This document shows, in pieces, positions 12,095-31,100 of a stretch of DNA of 64,000 nt (its first letter is position 1; each line of letters starts with the position of its first letter). The stretch covers positions 57,805 to 121,804 of the forward strand of contig QANZ01039073.1 of NCBI GenBank assembly GCA_003254925.1. Reading direction: 5' to 3'. Origin of the DNA: Chamaecrista fasciculata (Eukaryota > Streptophyta > Magnoliopsida > Fabales > Fabaceae). A program made the translations under genes and the position numbers. The notes beneath the pieces are model-generated. The model had not been told where the DNA came from. It saw only the letters and a program-made list of their open reading frames with translations, and made no database searches.

Positions 12095-13057
12095 AGTCAA
12101 GGCAAGATATTGTTATGGCTTCTTTGTCGTCGTCTCACTTATGGTCATCGTTCAAAGTGTTATCACTATCTAAAATATGAGGCTGAATAATGCTAAGTCT
12201 GTTGAATATGCTCAAGAGATTAGTGAATTTTCTAAATGGACTCTTGCGGTTGTAGATGGTAGCATTGAGAGGTAATTGAAGATGGACTTTTCCGGATTGA
12301 AATACCCATGGATTTATTAATTAAGTACGATTGTGATCCTCTTCAAGCTATTAGTAATGTTGTTTATCCAGATTTATCTTTGAACTCCTATGACGCGAAT
12401 TATTTCACCGATCGAGCTATTCTTGCATCGACTCTTGATGAGGTCGATGATGTGAACAATTTGTTAGACCAAATTGCTGGTGATGAAAAGATCTACTTGA
12501 GCTCTGATAGCATATGCGAGGAAGGCCACTCATCATCCGATGCATGAGACATACACTACTGAATTCCTCAATACTATTAGAGCTTCTGGTATGCCCTCCC
12601 ATGAGATTAGGTTGAAAGTTGGAGTTCCTATTATGTTAATCCGAAAAATTGATAGAGCTATTGGTTTATGTAGTGGAACAAGGTTGATTGTTTCGCGCCT
12701 GAGTGACCATGTTATTGAAGGTATTTTAATGTTTGGCAAGTGTGTTGGTGAGAAGGTTTTAATTTCTCGCATGGGTATGATACCTTCTGACATGAAGCTG
12801 CCTTTCAGATTTCAACGCAGACAGTTTCCAATTACTGTATCATTTTCTATGACAATCAACAAGAGTCAAGGTCAATCTCTCTCGACAGTTGGTATATTCC
12901 TTCGTCGAGATGTATTTACTCATGGTCAGTTGTATGTTGCAATTTCTAGAGTTTGGCCACGTTCTGATTTGAAGATTTTAGTTTCTCATAAAGATGATGG
13001 ACAATCTTATGTTACATATAATTGTGTTTACAAAGAGGTATTTCAAGGTTTGAGATG
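12095..13057 (+). pseudogene. Helitron helicase (PIF1-like) C-terminal remnant
   Basis: Pieces in several frames read as the C-terminal half of a plant Helitron Rep/helicase. The first runs from about 12098 and reads 'SRQDIVMASLSSSHLW'. Next comes 'AKSVEYAQEISEFSKW', then 'IPMDLLIKYDCDPLQAI' and 'NYFTDRAILASTLDEVDDVN' (12308-12547). The last frame (12540-13058) contains 'FPITVSFSMTINKSQGQSLS' and 'GQLYVAISRV', the late PIF1-type helicase motifs. Stops and frameshifts near 12180, 12273 and 12545 break it, so it is not functional. The Rep endonuclease and the front of the helicase are missing. Such proteins drive rolling-circle transposition. The 3' terminus of the element lies 344 bp downstream. 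Confidence 0.88.
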
Positions 13058-13374
13058 ACTGTGCCAATATTAGTTATGTATTGTGTATTGTTCTATAGTC
13101 TTAGTTATTAAATTGTATGAACACTACCTTAGTGTTGATTTTATGTATTTAGTTTTTTACTGTTGTTGTTATTTATTTCTATATTTAGTTAGACTTTTAT
13201 GTGTCAGATCAAATTATTGTTTTGTGGGTATTTATTGCATATATATTTTTTATGCATTATATTATAATTTTTCTTATTCATGCTGTCTAATTATTGATAT
13301 ATACTCATTCATGTATATATTAAGGTTATTTAAGTAAGTATCATTGTGCATGATTTACTTGAGACAGTTACATC

Positions 13375-13401
13375 TCGCGCATCGCGCGGGGTTCATACTA
13401 G
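13375..13401 (+). mobile_element. Helitron 3' terminus (hairpin plus CTAG)
   Basis: A hairpin with stem 'cgcgc' (13376-13380) and 'gcgcg' (13384-13388) and a 3-base loop is followed about 10 bases later by 'ctag' (13398-13401) and a T (13402). This matches the Helitron rule of a short GC hairpin, a CTRR end and insertion before T. It shares orientation with the helicase remnant. The 5' TC end was not located. Confidence 0.85.
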
Positions 13402-14190
13402 TTACTTACTATTACCATTATTATTATCACCTTCAATTTAATATAATATATTTATGCTTACATATTGTAGTCAGTATTATCATTATTATTATTATTATTA
13501 TTATTAATTCCATTATCACTATACAATATTGCCATCTTTTCTATATGTTATCCCTACATTTCTTATTTTTATCTTTGTCGTTATTGTCACTATTTCAACA
13601 CCAAAGTTTTTGCTTTTTGTTTATAAAAAAAAAAAACACCAAAGTATTTCTTATTATTGCAAATTCTAATATAGCTATTAATTTCTTTTATAAAATGATA
13701 AAGTAAAAAAAGGTAAATTTGTCAATCAACAACAATATTAGAAAGCACACTCTTGTGAATAAAAAACTCAATCCATCTTACAAATACTACTCAATAATTC
13801 CATCCAATGTCTTCTAAAAAATTTCAATCAATGATTAAATGCTCAAAATCTATTTATCTTATCCACTAGTTATTTAGTCAAGTTGTAAAGTTTTGATTAT
13901 TTTCCAAATAATATTTTAAAATGTGTTTTAGGAATGAAGCAGATAGCATGTAACATAATTTTCGATAAACACTTATTAAGTTTGAGAACAATTTGTATTT
14001 GATGTAATTTTTAAAATATTTGGTATACGAACTGGTTTTTTTTTTCATTTATAGAAATATAAGTTTTAGGAATCATATTAGTCTCAAATTTCAATAATAT
14101 TGTTGAAATTATTTTGCTTACTCAATAACAAATCCAAAGAGTCCTAAGAACTTACTTTTACTTTAGGAGAAATCCTTGATAATAAAACAC
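13402..14190. other. Intergenic AT-rich DNA with microsatellites
   Basis: An ATT/TTA trinucleotide run lies near 13480-13506. No gene is seen. Confidence 0.45.
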
Positions 14191-14203
14191 CTAATAAAAC
14201 ACC

Positions 14204-14717
14204 TGCACTCTCCCTTTTCTCTCCAAACTCTAGTTGTCGTCTCCCTCTACATTTCTTTTAGATATGGCTGCACATGTCTGCAACTCTTCCCTCCTCCTTC
14301 TCTTGTTTTCGGTTCGGTTTTTGTTTCAATAAATTTAGATCTGATTTAGTCCCCCATCTTGGTGGTGTTTTCTCAGATCTGATTATGCCCCCTTTTAATA
14401 GTGTTTTCCCCTTTTGTGGTGTGTTTTCTTTATGAGTGTTATTTCGTTTAAGATCTGGTTTAGTACTGCTTAGAGGTGACCTTCGGATCATGTTTTTATG
14501 CTATTCTTGTTGGTGGAAGTCGATGATATCTACATTTGGGATGATGATTTATTCTTTGATAAACAGTAAGTATGAGATTAAGCAGCTTGTTGACAATACA
14601 TTTAGTGATGATCCGTATCCTCAGGATTTATTCCATATAGGATCTGTTAGTCCTCAAGATTTTTTCTGTATAGAAACTTTCATATAATATTATTTGTTAG
14701 TTCCTTATAAAAAAAAA
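14204..14717 (+). mobile_element. Retroposed LINE-like insertion with 12-bp TSD
   Basis: The insert is flanked by exact copies of 'taataaaacacc' (14192-14203 and 14718-14729) and ends in an A-rich tail (14709-14717), the marks of target-primed retroposition on the plus strand. The 5' part ('ctctcccttttctctcc') resembles a CT-rich LINE leader. The short ORF at 14436-14687 matches nothing I recognise. It is probably a truncated or internally deleted LINE copy; a processed transcript is the alternative. Confidence 0.6.
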
Positions 14718-14729
14718 TAATAAAACACC

Positions 14730-15368
14730 AGCAAAAAAAAATGCACATGGGTGGTCTTAGGGATAGAGAAAATTTAGAGATAATCTATGTGAGAATAAAA
14801 GCGAGTGAGTGGCGAACGATAAATTAGAGATTTTTGCATATAAATATGGTGAGTTTGAAGAGGGAAAGTATCTAAGATTTTGAGAGAATAGTTTCCATAA
14901 TCACTAAATATGATGATCCAACATGGAAAAATTCAGATAACTTAATACGATATATATATTTATTTGGTTTATTTCATTGATATATTGTTCAGATATTATC
15001 TTAACCATATTATATTTCATTAGATATTAAAAATCATAAAAGGAAACATATTAAAAAAATCTAATATAATTTGAATAATATCTAATTAATAAAATTTTAT
15101 ATGATTAAGATAATATATTAATATCTAAATAATATGTCAACAAAATAAAAATAAAATAAATCTATGTTTCATATAAACTCATTTAAATATTAAAACTGTT
15201 AGTGAATAATTAAATTAAAGTCAATAAAATTTTTTTTGAATGATTTTGAAAATTAAAATATTTTTCTGACACAAGAGACCAATTTAAAACATTAATTAAA
15301 GATGAGATATTTTCACATTACTTCAATCTAATTTTAAAAAGGAAAACATATTTTTTTTTTGTAAATTA
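14730..15368. other. AT-rich intergenic DNA
   Basis: No gene or structured element recognised. Confidence 0.45.
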
Positions 15369-16304
15369 TAGCTTGAATGTTCTAATTGGTCTTATATTTT
15401 TACCTCAAAGTCTATTTTGGTTCTTTATTTTTTTAGAATGTTCAAATTGGTCCTATATGTTTCGATAGTGGTTTACTTTGGAGTTTGATCTCAAACTATT
15501 AAATACGGTCATACTTCTCTCATTTCAAGTTTGAACGTGATGAGATCAGAGTTACAAATTGCTTTTAACGAGTAATTCTTTATTTAGTTGAAATCGTATG
15601 TAAACAAAGTTAAATTAAATTTTAAAAGTAGGTCGATTGTTTCACAATCAAATAAGTAAAATTAGTCATATTTCTCTCGTTTTAAATTCAAATACAACGA
15701 GCTCGAAGTTATGAATTACTCTTGACGAGTACTTTTTTTAGTCTCGAATATTTGAAGTTGCTTTTTCCAATAAATGTTTATTACATTTCTATATGTTATT
15801 TGTATAATAACCAATTTATGGATGAGTGCTTTCGGAGTAGTTACTACGGCCTTGAACCTAAGTGCTTATGATTTCGTTTATCAAGAAATCCTTGTAATGG
15901 GATTGAGATCAAGTTCTCATAAATTTTTTGATTTGATCCCAAACTCAATTTTAGACCCAATTTGGACTCATTTGTTAATGGTTCAAATTGGTCAGAAAAA
16001 TAACTTGTCAAAACTAACTTGTAGCTTGAAGTAGTCGCATTCGAACTTGACATGATATATATATATGACCAACTTCACTTGTTTGACCACGAAACGAACA
16101 ACTCACTCTTCAGGTTTGATTTGATCTTACTTATAACTCTATATTGTATTCGAACTTGAAACAAGAAACATGACCATACTCAATAATTGAGACTAAAGTG
16201 AATCACTATAAAAACAAATAGGATCAATTTGAACGTTCTAAAAAATAAAGGACCAAAACAAACTTTGAGATAAAAATATTAGACCAATTTAAACATTATA
16301 GCTA
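15369..16304. mobile_element. MULE-like MITE upstream of PFP-alpha
   Basis: The ends are inverted: left 'tagcttgaatgttctaattg' against right 'caatttaaacattatagcta'. The complementarity continues inward for roughly 100 bases ('ctcaaagtctattttggtt' against 'aaccaaaacaaactttgag'-like text). It ends about 315 bp before the PFP-alpha start and so borders its promoter. It is non-coding; the ORFs at 15774-16053 are chance frames. Confidence 0.7.
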
Positions 16305-16371
16305 AATTCTATTTGGGAACAAACATATGAAAAAGAAGAGTCATTAAAGAAACAGGTAAAGCAAAGGCAAA

Positions 16372-16417
16372 TGGGCCCGGCGTGATACATAAAACGAAGG
16401 CGCAGAAGCAGTGGGCT
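16372..16417 (+). promoter_or_regulatory. Two site II (TGGGCY) motifs in the PFP-alpha promoter
   Basis: TGGGCC at 16372-16377 and TGGGCT at 16412-16417 lie 204-249 bp upstream of the PFP-alpha start codon. Site II elements bind TCP factors and are common in plant housekeeping and growth-linked promoters. A TA dinucleotide run at 16481-16502 could act as a TATA region. The motifs are seen; their activity is inferred. Confidence 0.5.
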
Positions 16418-16480
16418 AAATTAGGTAGGTTGGTTGGTTGTATTTGTCTTCACCACCCTCGGGTCAAATTCTAACTCACA

Positions 16481-16513
<33 letters not shown>

Positions 16514-16620
16514 TGCACTGATACACCAAACAAAAAAGCCTTCAATTTCAAAGCTAACCACCACAGTATATAGTAGCGCCGGAAAGTCACTCACTTCATC
16601 ATCTACCTTTCTCAATTCCC

Positions 16621-23409
<6,789 letters not shown>

Positions 23410-25139
23410 TAACCCTTCAAGAGTAATAGATAAAGGTTTTTATTTTCTCTGACAATTTTCCGGCGTAATTGTCATTACATTTTTCTGTTACTTATTATGC
23501 TTGGTGGCCATTAATGGGAATAAAGATTCAGATCTGACTCTAGTGATGCATTTCAACGTGAGGATTGTTTGAAGTTTTGACTCTTTCTGTATTTATAAGT
23601 GGTTTCTGAAATTTGCTAGTTTCATGTAAAAATTTTTCACATTTGATTCAATTTGGTCATTGTGATTATTCAACTTGTGGTAACCCTCTGGAAGAATCAT
23701 GTTCCATGTTCGTTGAATCCTTCATGGTTGTCTAACAACGATATTGTTTGTGCCTTTAAGGGGTTAACGTAGAAGCTTCATCACTTTTTTTCAACTAATC
23801 TTTTCGGAGGAAATGATTAAATTCACTTATTTTTACAGAATTTCAATAACTTGAACAAATCAGCTCAATAATCAAAATTTTGTTTTGCAGTAATTTAAAT
23901 GAAATTTTCTAATTTATAGAAGTTCGTAAAACTATAATTTCTACACTAGTATCATGAATTGTTTTTGGGAAAAATTTTCTTTTGTAGAACTAATAGCCAC
24001 TAGAAATTTGACAAATTATGCCGTTAGAAATTTGACCATTGATCATTTTTTGGTTAAGATGGAACACCCTTTAAATTTTGGGTCATTTTAAAATAGGTCC
24101 TTAAAATTTCAATGAAAAATTAAATTCTTGAAATTTTAAAAAGTTTAGAAATTAAATCGTTTTATTTTTTTTTACTAATGATGTTAATTATTGTCATGAG
24201 TTATTTTTGTTTTTGTCATATCATCTTCAAAAAACAAAATCTTTTTTTATTGAAGTTTTTCATCCAAAAATATTACATTTTACATTGGACAAAACTTAAA
24301 ATTAGTAAGTCACATTGTAGTTATAAAAATATTAATTTTTTTGAATAAAAATTATACTTTTTTTTCTTGCAAAATTAAAAGTTTAGAGGCTATTGTTCAC
24401 TTTTTAATATTCAAAGACTCTTTTGCACTTTAAATAAAATTCGTTTCATATGTTTAAATCGATATCTGTAAACTTGTTTGTATAAATCATCACATGATTC
24501 TTAGTCAAATGAAGAAAATGACTTATTTCTATGTAAGAATTTACACTTCATTTTGTAAATTATGGAAAGGCATAAATAAACTTTTCGTCCTTACTTTTAT
24601 AAAAATAACAACCTGTGGTTGCAAGCCACAAATATAATTGAGACTTAGCCAGACGTGAAAGAATTGCATAAACAAAACCATACGAATCAATGATGATGGT
24701 TATGGTGGCTGCATTAGAAAGATTAATGGAAAATAAAGATGTGTCGTAGCTCAGTAAGTCAACCCAAGAGTTTGAAATTTGAACATCTTATCTGCTAAAA
24801 CCTGCACATTAACTGCTTTAATGCAACAATTGTGAATAATATAAGCACATAGATATAGTAATTATAAGAGCCATATAACTCTTAACCAGTGGTTTTCGAA
24901 TAGAAAAGAAGTAGCTCAGAGCATAGATGTAACAAGAAGACCAAACAGTTTAAAAAGCTGCCATAATCAGGATCTGATGTTGCGTTGATATTTTTAAGTG
25001 ACAGTAAAACATGCCATCAATCAGGCAACATAAGTACTTCATGTGTTTCATCAAAGAAAACGAAACAAGTTACGTATCCTAAGGCCAACAAAGAAAACAA
25101 AAAGGAAAAACTTACGTAGCCTAAGGTCTACAATCTCCA
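23410..25139. other. Intergenic region between convergent PFP-alpha and Brr2
   Basis: It contains the PFP-alpha 3'UTR (AATAAA at 23519) on the left and the Brr2 3'UTR on the right. The middle, about 23800-24600, is AT-rich with no gene. Confidence 0.5.
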
Positions 25140-28100
25140 TCACTCATCACTAGCTTCCTTTATATCAAGAGTAAAGCTATATTCCTGATCACAACCCAAG
25201 TAAGAATCACACATGAAATAGAGAGTATAGGATTTCTTTCCAGCTTCTGAAGGAGCAGCAAACTCCAGTTTCGCTCTCAGCCTGCGTTGCAGAGAAACGC
25301 GTTTAATGGCCAGTAACATGTTGGTTTTAGTATCACCCACAACCAACCACCATCCTTCCTCCTTAGCTTTCGGATACTTGGGAGCATCAACAGGTCCTAC
25401 TTCTGTCTTCCCCTCGAGATCACGCTCAAGTGTCACCTGTATCGTTATATCCTCCCCAGCCCGCACAGAATCACCCTCCACCACCTCATACGCCAAATCG
25501 ATGTTAGGGAAACGATTGCAAAATCGTGCAATATCCAACAGCTGCCAATCTGACATCTGCAGAAGTTCCCGCCTCTCATCGTCCTCCATCTCCACTAAAT
25601 CAAACACAGTTTCTATACTCTTCCCAGGGTTCTCCTGGCATCTCTTAGCCAAATCCTTTGTGAAGTGTGGAAGCTGCAGAAGCATAGAGTCACGTTCCCA
25701 CATTCCCTGTGTCACCATTTGGCTAACTTCCATAGCAAGAAGAGCAAGGCTCAGCCAGCCATTGCTTGATATTACATCTACCATTGCTTGAAGCAGCCTA
25801 TTTGCAGAGAGAAGCACTTCTCGCTGGTCCAATGCAAGATTCCCGCCCACTGGTTGCCTAGAAAAGTGGGCCTGAAGTAAAGCATTAGCTTTAACATGTG
25901 GGTCTGTGACTCTGGGATTTTCAAAGGAAAACCTCTGATGATTAATTAACCTACGGACCACCTCTTCCTCTCCAGGTCGAATTGGAATCTGAGCATATTC
26001 AGAGGCTGAAGACAAAACCTCCAATAGACCCTTCATTTTAGTTTTAGAAGTCAAAGAAGAAGAGAACCGTTCAATAGTAGTGTAACTGATGTAATAGTAT
26101 GATGCTATCATACCAAGATTGAGGGGAGAGAGATCCATCTCATCCTCAACAGCAACACACTTGCTTGCTTCTAAATCACTCAATGTATTTTCCACAAGTT
26201 CTGAGAGGCGATCAGAAAGATGCCTGTGACTAACTCCTTGTAAATTGTAATAGTTGGGATTTTGTGTGAGCCTCCTGTACATAAACGTCCAAGTAAGATA
26301 GTCAACTGCATCTTGCTTATTCTCAATAATTCCAGCAACAACTTCTGCATTTATGTTATCATGTAGGAAATGATGAAGATGGCTTTCAACAGGAAATGCT
26401 TCATACAAGAACTTTTTGTAATACTCCTTACGAGGTGCATGGCAGAGGATCACACATTTTCCAGAGTTGTCAATCAGAGGTCTGCTGGCATGACCCATCA
26501 TCTGCAGAAGATCAGTAACAGGGTAATCTGTTTGCGCATTTTCTCGTCCATCATAGAACTGTGTGCCCATTACAACAACCAAATGGGCTGACAGTGTCAC
26601 TCCCCAACACAATGAACTGCTCATGACACAGACCTGAATCCACCCAGCTTTAAATGCTTCAGTTACAACTTCCTGGTCAAAGCTGCTTAAACCCTCATGC
26701 AAATATCCAACCCCTTGATGTAAAGTGACTTTCAACATCTCATCATTAATCTTCTCAACTAAAGGTTCAAAATCTCCTGACTTTTTCAATAAGAAAGACT
26801 TCTCACCACTATCTGCATTTGAGTGCGTCATTAGATCTACAGCTGTTAGCCGCACATGCTTCCTTGTAGGAACAAATACAAGTGCGGGTTTGCCATTCTT
26901 GGCATGTTGAACAATTGCAGTGTAAGTTGGCTTTGTCATTGCCTGCATCCTTGCCTCAAAATTAGCAATATCTATCCCCTGAATGTGTATTTCCAAAGGC
27001 ACAGGACGAACGCCAGGGGGAAAATTAAAAAGACCGTGAGAAGTAGCTCCAATCCATTCTCCCAAATCTTTTGCATTTGCAAGAGATGTGGACAAGGCGA
27101 CAATACGAATCTTGTTTTCAATCTGACTAGAAATGTATCTCATACGAGAAACAATGACTTCGAGTACAGGTCCTCCTTGACCCCCAATTAGGTGAAGCTC
27201 ATCAATTATGAACAGACTCACTTGCTGGACATGTTTCCTCTGCTTCCAGCGGCGGGATAAAGCATCCCATTTCTCAGGAGTACTGATTATAATCTGACCT
27301 TTTTCAAGCAGTTTCAAGTCAGTTGCTGTTTCTCCAGTCAATTCGACCACCCTCAATTTAAGACCACCTCCAAATTTCCCCTCCCAATCACGAAAGCGTT
27401 CCTTTGCAAGAGCTTCAATTGGTGCAATATAAACAACACGCATAACACTATCAGGTCCTTTCTGATGATTCCTCAAAATAGCAAATTCAGCGCATATGGT
27501 CTTCCCGCTCCCTGTTGGAGCAGCAACTAAGACATTGTCATCAGAATTATACAGAACTGTGAAAACTTGTGTCTGGACAGGATTAAAATGCTTGAAATCC
27601 TTATAAAGAGCTTCATAAGAAGAATTTCTTAAGGCAGACACAGGCAGTGGTTGAAGATCCAATAACTCAGTTGGTGGTGGATACTTTTCAGGTAAGATGA
27701 GGTGTCTGAAAGAAACAGGTAAAACAGTTTGTGAACCAAGCCATCTATCTGAGACAACACGAATAAAGTACTGAGGAGGAAGTGGTTCATAAATTGGCAC
27801 TGTGAAATTCAGAGTGTGATCCTCATCAATGTACTGCTTCTTCAGCATAAAATACTCATGATGAAGAATGTATTCACCATCATTATCCTCCACAATCACC
27901 CAGAAAGGCTCAACATATCCGTGAATTCTGTCTTCCCACATAAAATCAGGTGTTATCGTGAGCTCAACCCTCAACACTGTGCGAGTAATTGGCTGAACAT
28001 GTGCTGAAAGATTCAGTTTAGGAAATTGATGGATAAATTTGTGGAGAGTCCTTCCCATCTTTGGTGCACGAATGAGTTCCCCTATCTCTTGTGATGACAG

Positions 28101-31100
28101 GTCATAGTACCTATCCCAGGCCAAATCCTTCTTCTCCAACTTCATCAGTATATCATTTGGGATTCCATTGAATTGGCGAAGAGGAGTTTGAACACTCCAC
28201 ATCCTCCTGTTTACCATCTTGCATAAGTTTAAAGCCTTCTCAGCTAACTGTGCCCAGCCCCGTTTCAAGACAATCTCAAACAGAGCTCGCAAAAGTCGTC
28301 CAGCACTCTAAAAGAAAGAAACAAAAGAAAGGAATCAACAAAAATACATACACTAGCAGCAAAAAGATTATTTAGTTGATTAAGAGATACAAAAATGTTA
28401 CAACTATCCTCAAATCCATTTATAACTTAACAAAGGAGAAAAATGTTTTACCTGCGTTATGAAAACCATGTCAGATGTCAGTGAGAGTCCTTCAAGCTTC
28501 AACTGTGAAATGTATGCTTGCAGCAGAACATTAATCTTTGCACTAGGCTCTTCCAGACTTTCCTTGATGGGAATTGGAACTCGATCCAAAAGTTTTGCCA
28601 GTTCCATCTTCTCATCCTGCCTTACAGTTACATACTTGAATTCTTCACTGAGTGAGAACAATCGACAAAGTTCAATATCACCCATTGTCGGCTTAAGATG
28701 CTCATTGTACGTGGATATCGTTCCATGGGTTATGTAATAATAGCTAGCAATGCGACCCAAGTCAGTGACCTGGAAATATCCACTCTTCCTATCATACTTC
28801 ACCAAATTATTTTTGTCTAAGATGGTTGCAGCTGAATGAATCTGCAAAAATTGAACAGGATAATCACCATAAAGAAAAAAATGAATAATTGGGAGCACTA
28901 TTAATATGTGTCACATGCACACACACATGACATGTATGTCTATAGAAAGGTCATTGAAATTAACAAAAAAAAATTGTTATTCAAATAGTAAAAATAAGGC
29001 ATAATCCTTAGGGTTGCCAATTCCAAATTGCCTAAAAGAATTAGAAAGGCCAAAAACACAGGAATTGTGTAATTCCTACCAACTCATTACTTGAGAAGTA
29101 CTCAAGTCATGACTAATGTAGGTAGGGTCATGTACGACAAAAATAATAAAAAGTGTTCACTCACTTTTTTCAATGTTGTCCGGAGAAGCCAAAGATCTAA
29201 CTTCAAATCCTTTTGAAACCCTAAACCTTTATGCTACAGATCACTTAGAAAGTGAAAAACTACACTATTTTCTAGTCTTCTGCATTATTATTATTATTAT
29301 TGAATAAAAATTAAGTCATTTTTTAATAAATCATTTCAAATGACATCATATAGCATAAATATTGTTAAGCACGTGTTATCAAGTGTATAAAATATAAAAA
29401 TCATAAGATAATAAATTAGTTACATGGAACATCAAATTCAGAGTCATCAACCATAGATTCAAAGATTCACAATTCAAAAGTCATAGTCTACAAACATTAC
29501 CAACTAACATATAATCATGAGGCAAAAGGTCACAAAGAAACCCAAAATTGCAGTTTAAAATTGGAAAGCTAGAATTTCTACCTTAAGAACAATCCCAAAA
29601 GAAAAAAGAACAATAGAGCATATCCACATACTCAATTGACGGATATCAAAATTGAATGGTGAGGTATAAATTATTTGTTCAAAATCCAAAAACTAGAAAA
29701 CATGAATCCTCCAAGAAAAAGGTTAATATGCCCTCCACTATACAAATAGAACGAATAGAGGTATGATTTGATGTCTTAAAATTTGTCATCAACGTGACAT
29801 GAACCATTTACTAATAATTTACTCTATCACAGTTATTTGCATTGCACTAAACAAAGAAGTTAAGAGTAAACTGAGATTTGGAAACTATATGAAGATAAAA
29901 CGAACATGTATATATACTACAAGAGAAACCCTAGCACAACTCAAATAATAGCAAACAAATATGTCCGCTAATAAAAGGATGACAAACAAAGTATATTGCG
30001 ATACTTACCAAATCAGCCCTCCTTTCCTCCAACAATTTGTCCCTTGTGAGGATATCAGGAGCTAAACCATAAAGAGATGGATTTCGTAACATGCGAATAA
30101 ACAAATAAGTGTATCCAATCCAGTTACAAGCTTCTCTAGCATTTTGAACAGTTCCAAGAACAATTTCCGCATTCAACTGGTCAGCCAACTTGGACACAAA
30201 CTGGCTCTCAATCGGGAGCTGCTGGTTCATAAGAGATAGATAATATTGCAATTCACTATGGCCAGTAATAATTATTCCCTCTCCATATGAGTCATATTGG
30301 GGCCTCCCAGCACGACCCAACATCTGCATCACATCAAGTGGACTGAGTTCAGTCCAGGCCCCCTTTTCTGGATTGTAGATCTGTGTACCTTTAATAATCA
30401 CAGTATGAGCAGGGAGATTCACACCCCAGGCAAGAGTTGCAGTCGAAACCAAAACTTGTACATGTCCATCAGCAAATAGATCCTCAACAAGCTGTCGGTC
30501 AGTTCTAGTCATACCAGCATGATGAATTGCAAAACCATATGGGAGAAGATCTTTGAGATCATTGCTTTTCACAAGATCAGTATGAGTATGGAGAATCTCC
30601 CGGCTAGCGCTATCTTCTTTAAGGAACCTACCAAGTGTGTCATTAGCAAGTGCCGTATCTCGAATAGCACGAGCAGTTTTGGCAGTTTCTTTCCTTGAGT
30701 GAACAAATATGAGAATCTGATGCTTTCCAGCTACAGCCATTACTTTTTCATAACAAACATCGTTCATCAATTGGAATCTCTGAAGTGGCTTCTTTACGGT
30801 GATCCCGATGTACTGTTGAGAAAGTGGAACAGGTCTATAACTATTGTCAAAATGAAATAATCCTTTCTCGAGATCAACACGTAAAAACAATGCCACATCT
30901 TCATAATTAGGAAGAGTAGCAGACAAGCCCACCAATCGAATATGCTCCTTTGTTGTTTCAATCTGCCTTACAGTTCTAGCAACAATACTTTCAAGAACAG
31001 GTCCTCGATTATCATGAAGAAGATGAATCTCATCAATAATAAGAAGTTTTACAAGCTGTGTGTAAGTACGATCTCCTGACTTTCGAGTGATTATATCCCA

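Noticed and set aside
13083-13706. Two plus-strand ORFs of 84 and 120 codons
   Set aside because: They are made of AT-rich and trinucleotide-repeat sequence; one crosses the Helitron terminus.
24736-24790. tRNA-like text ('gtcgtagctcagtaagtcaa')
   Set aside because: It resembles a tRNA D-arm, but no anticodon arm or T-arm follows and no cloverleaf can be drawn.
25306-25791. 161-codon plus-strand ORF within Brr2 exon 3
   Set aside because: It is antisense to the conserved Brr2 frame and its sequence has no independent support.
26476-26500. His in place of Arg in motif VI of Brr2 cassette 2 (GHASRP)
   Set aside because: As I recall, human Brr2 also has His here; the second cassette is normally degenerate, so this is not an anomaly.
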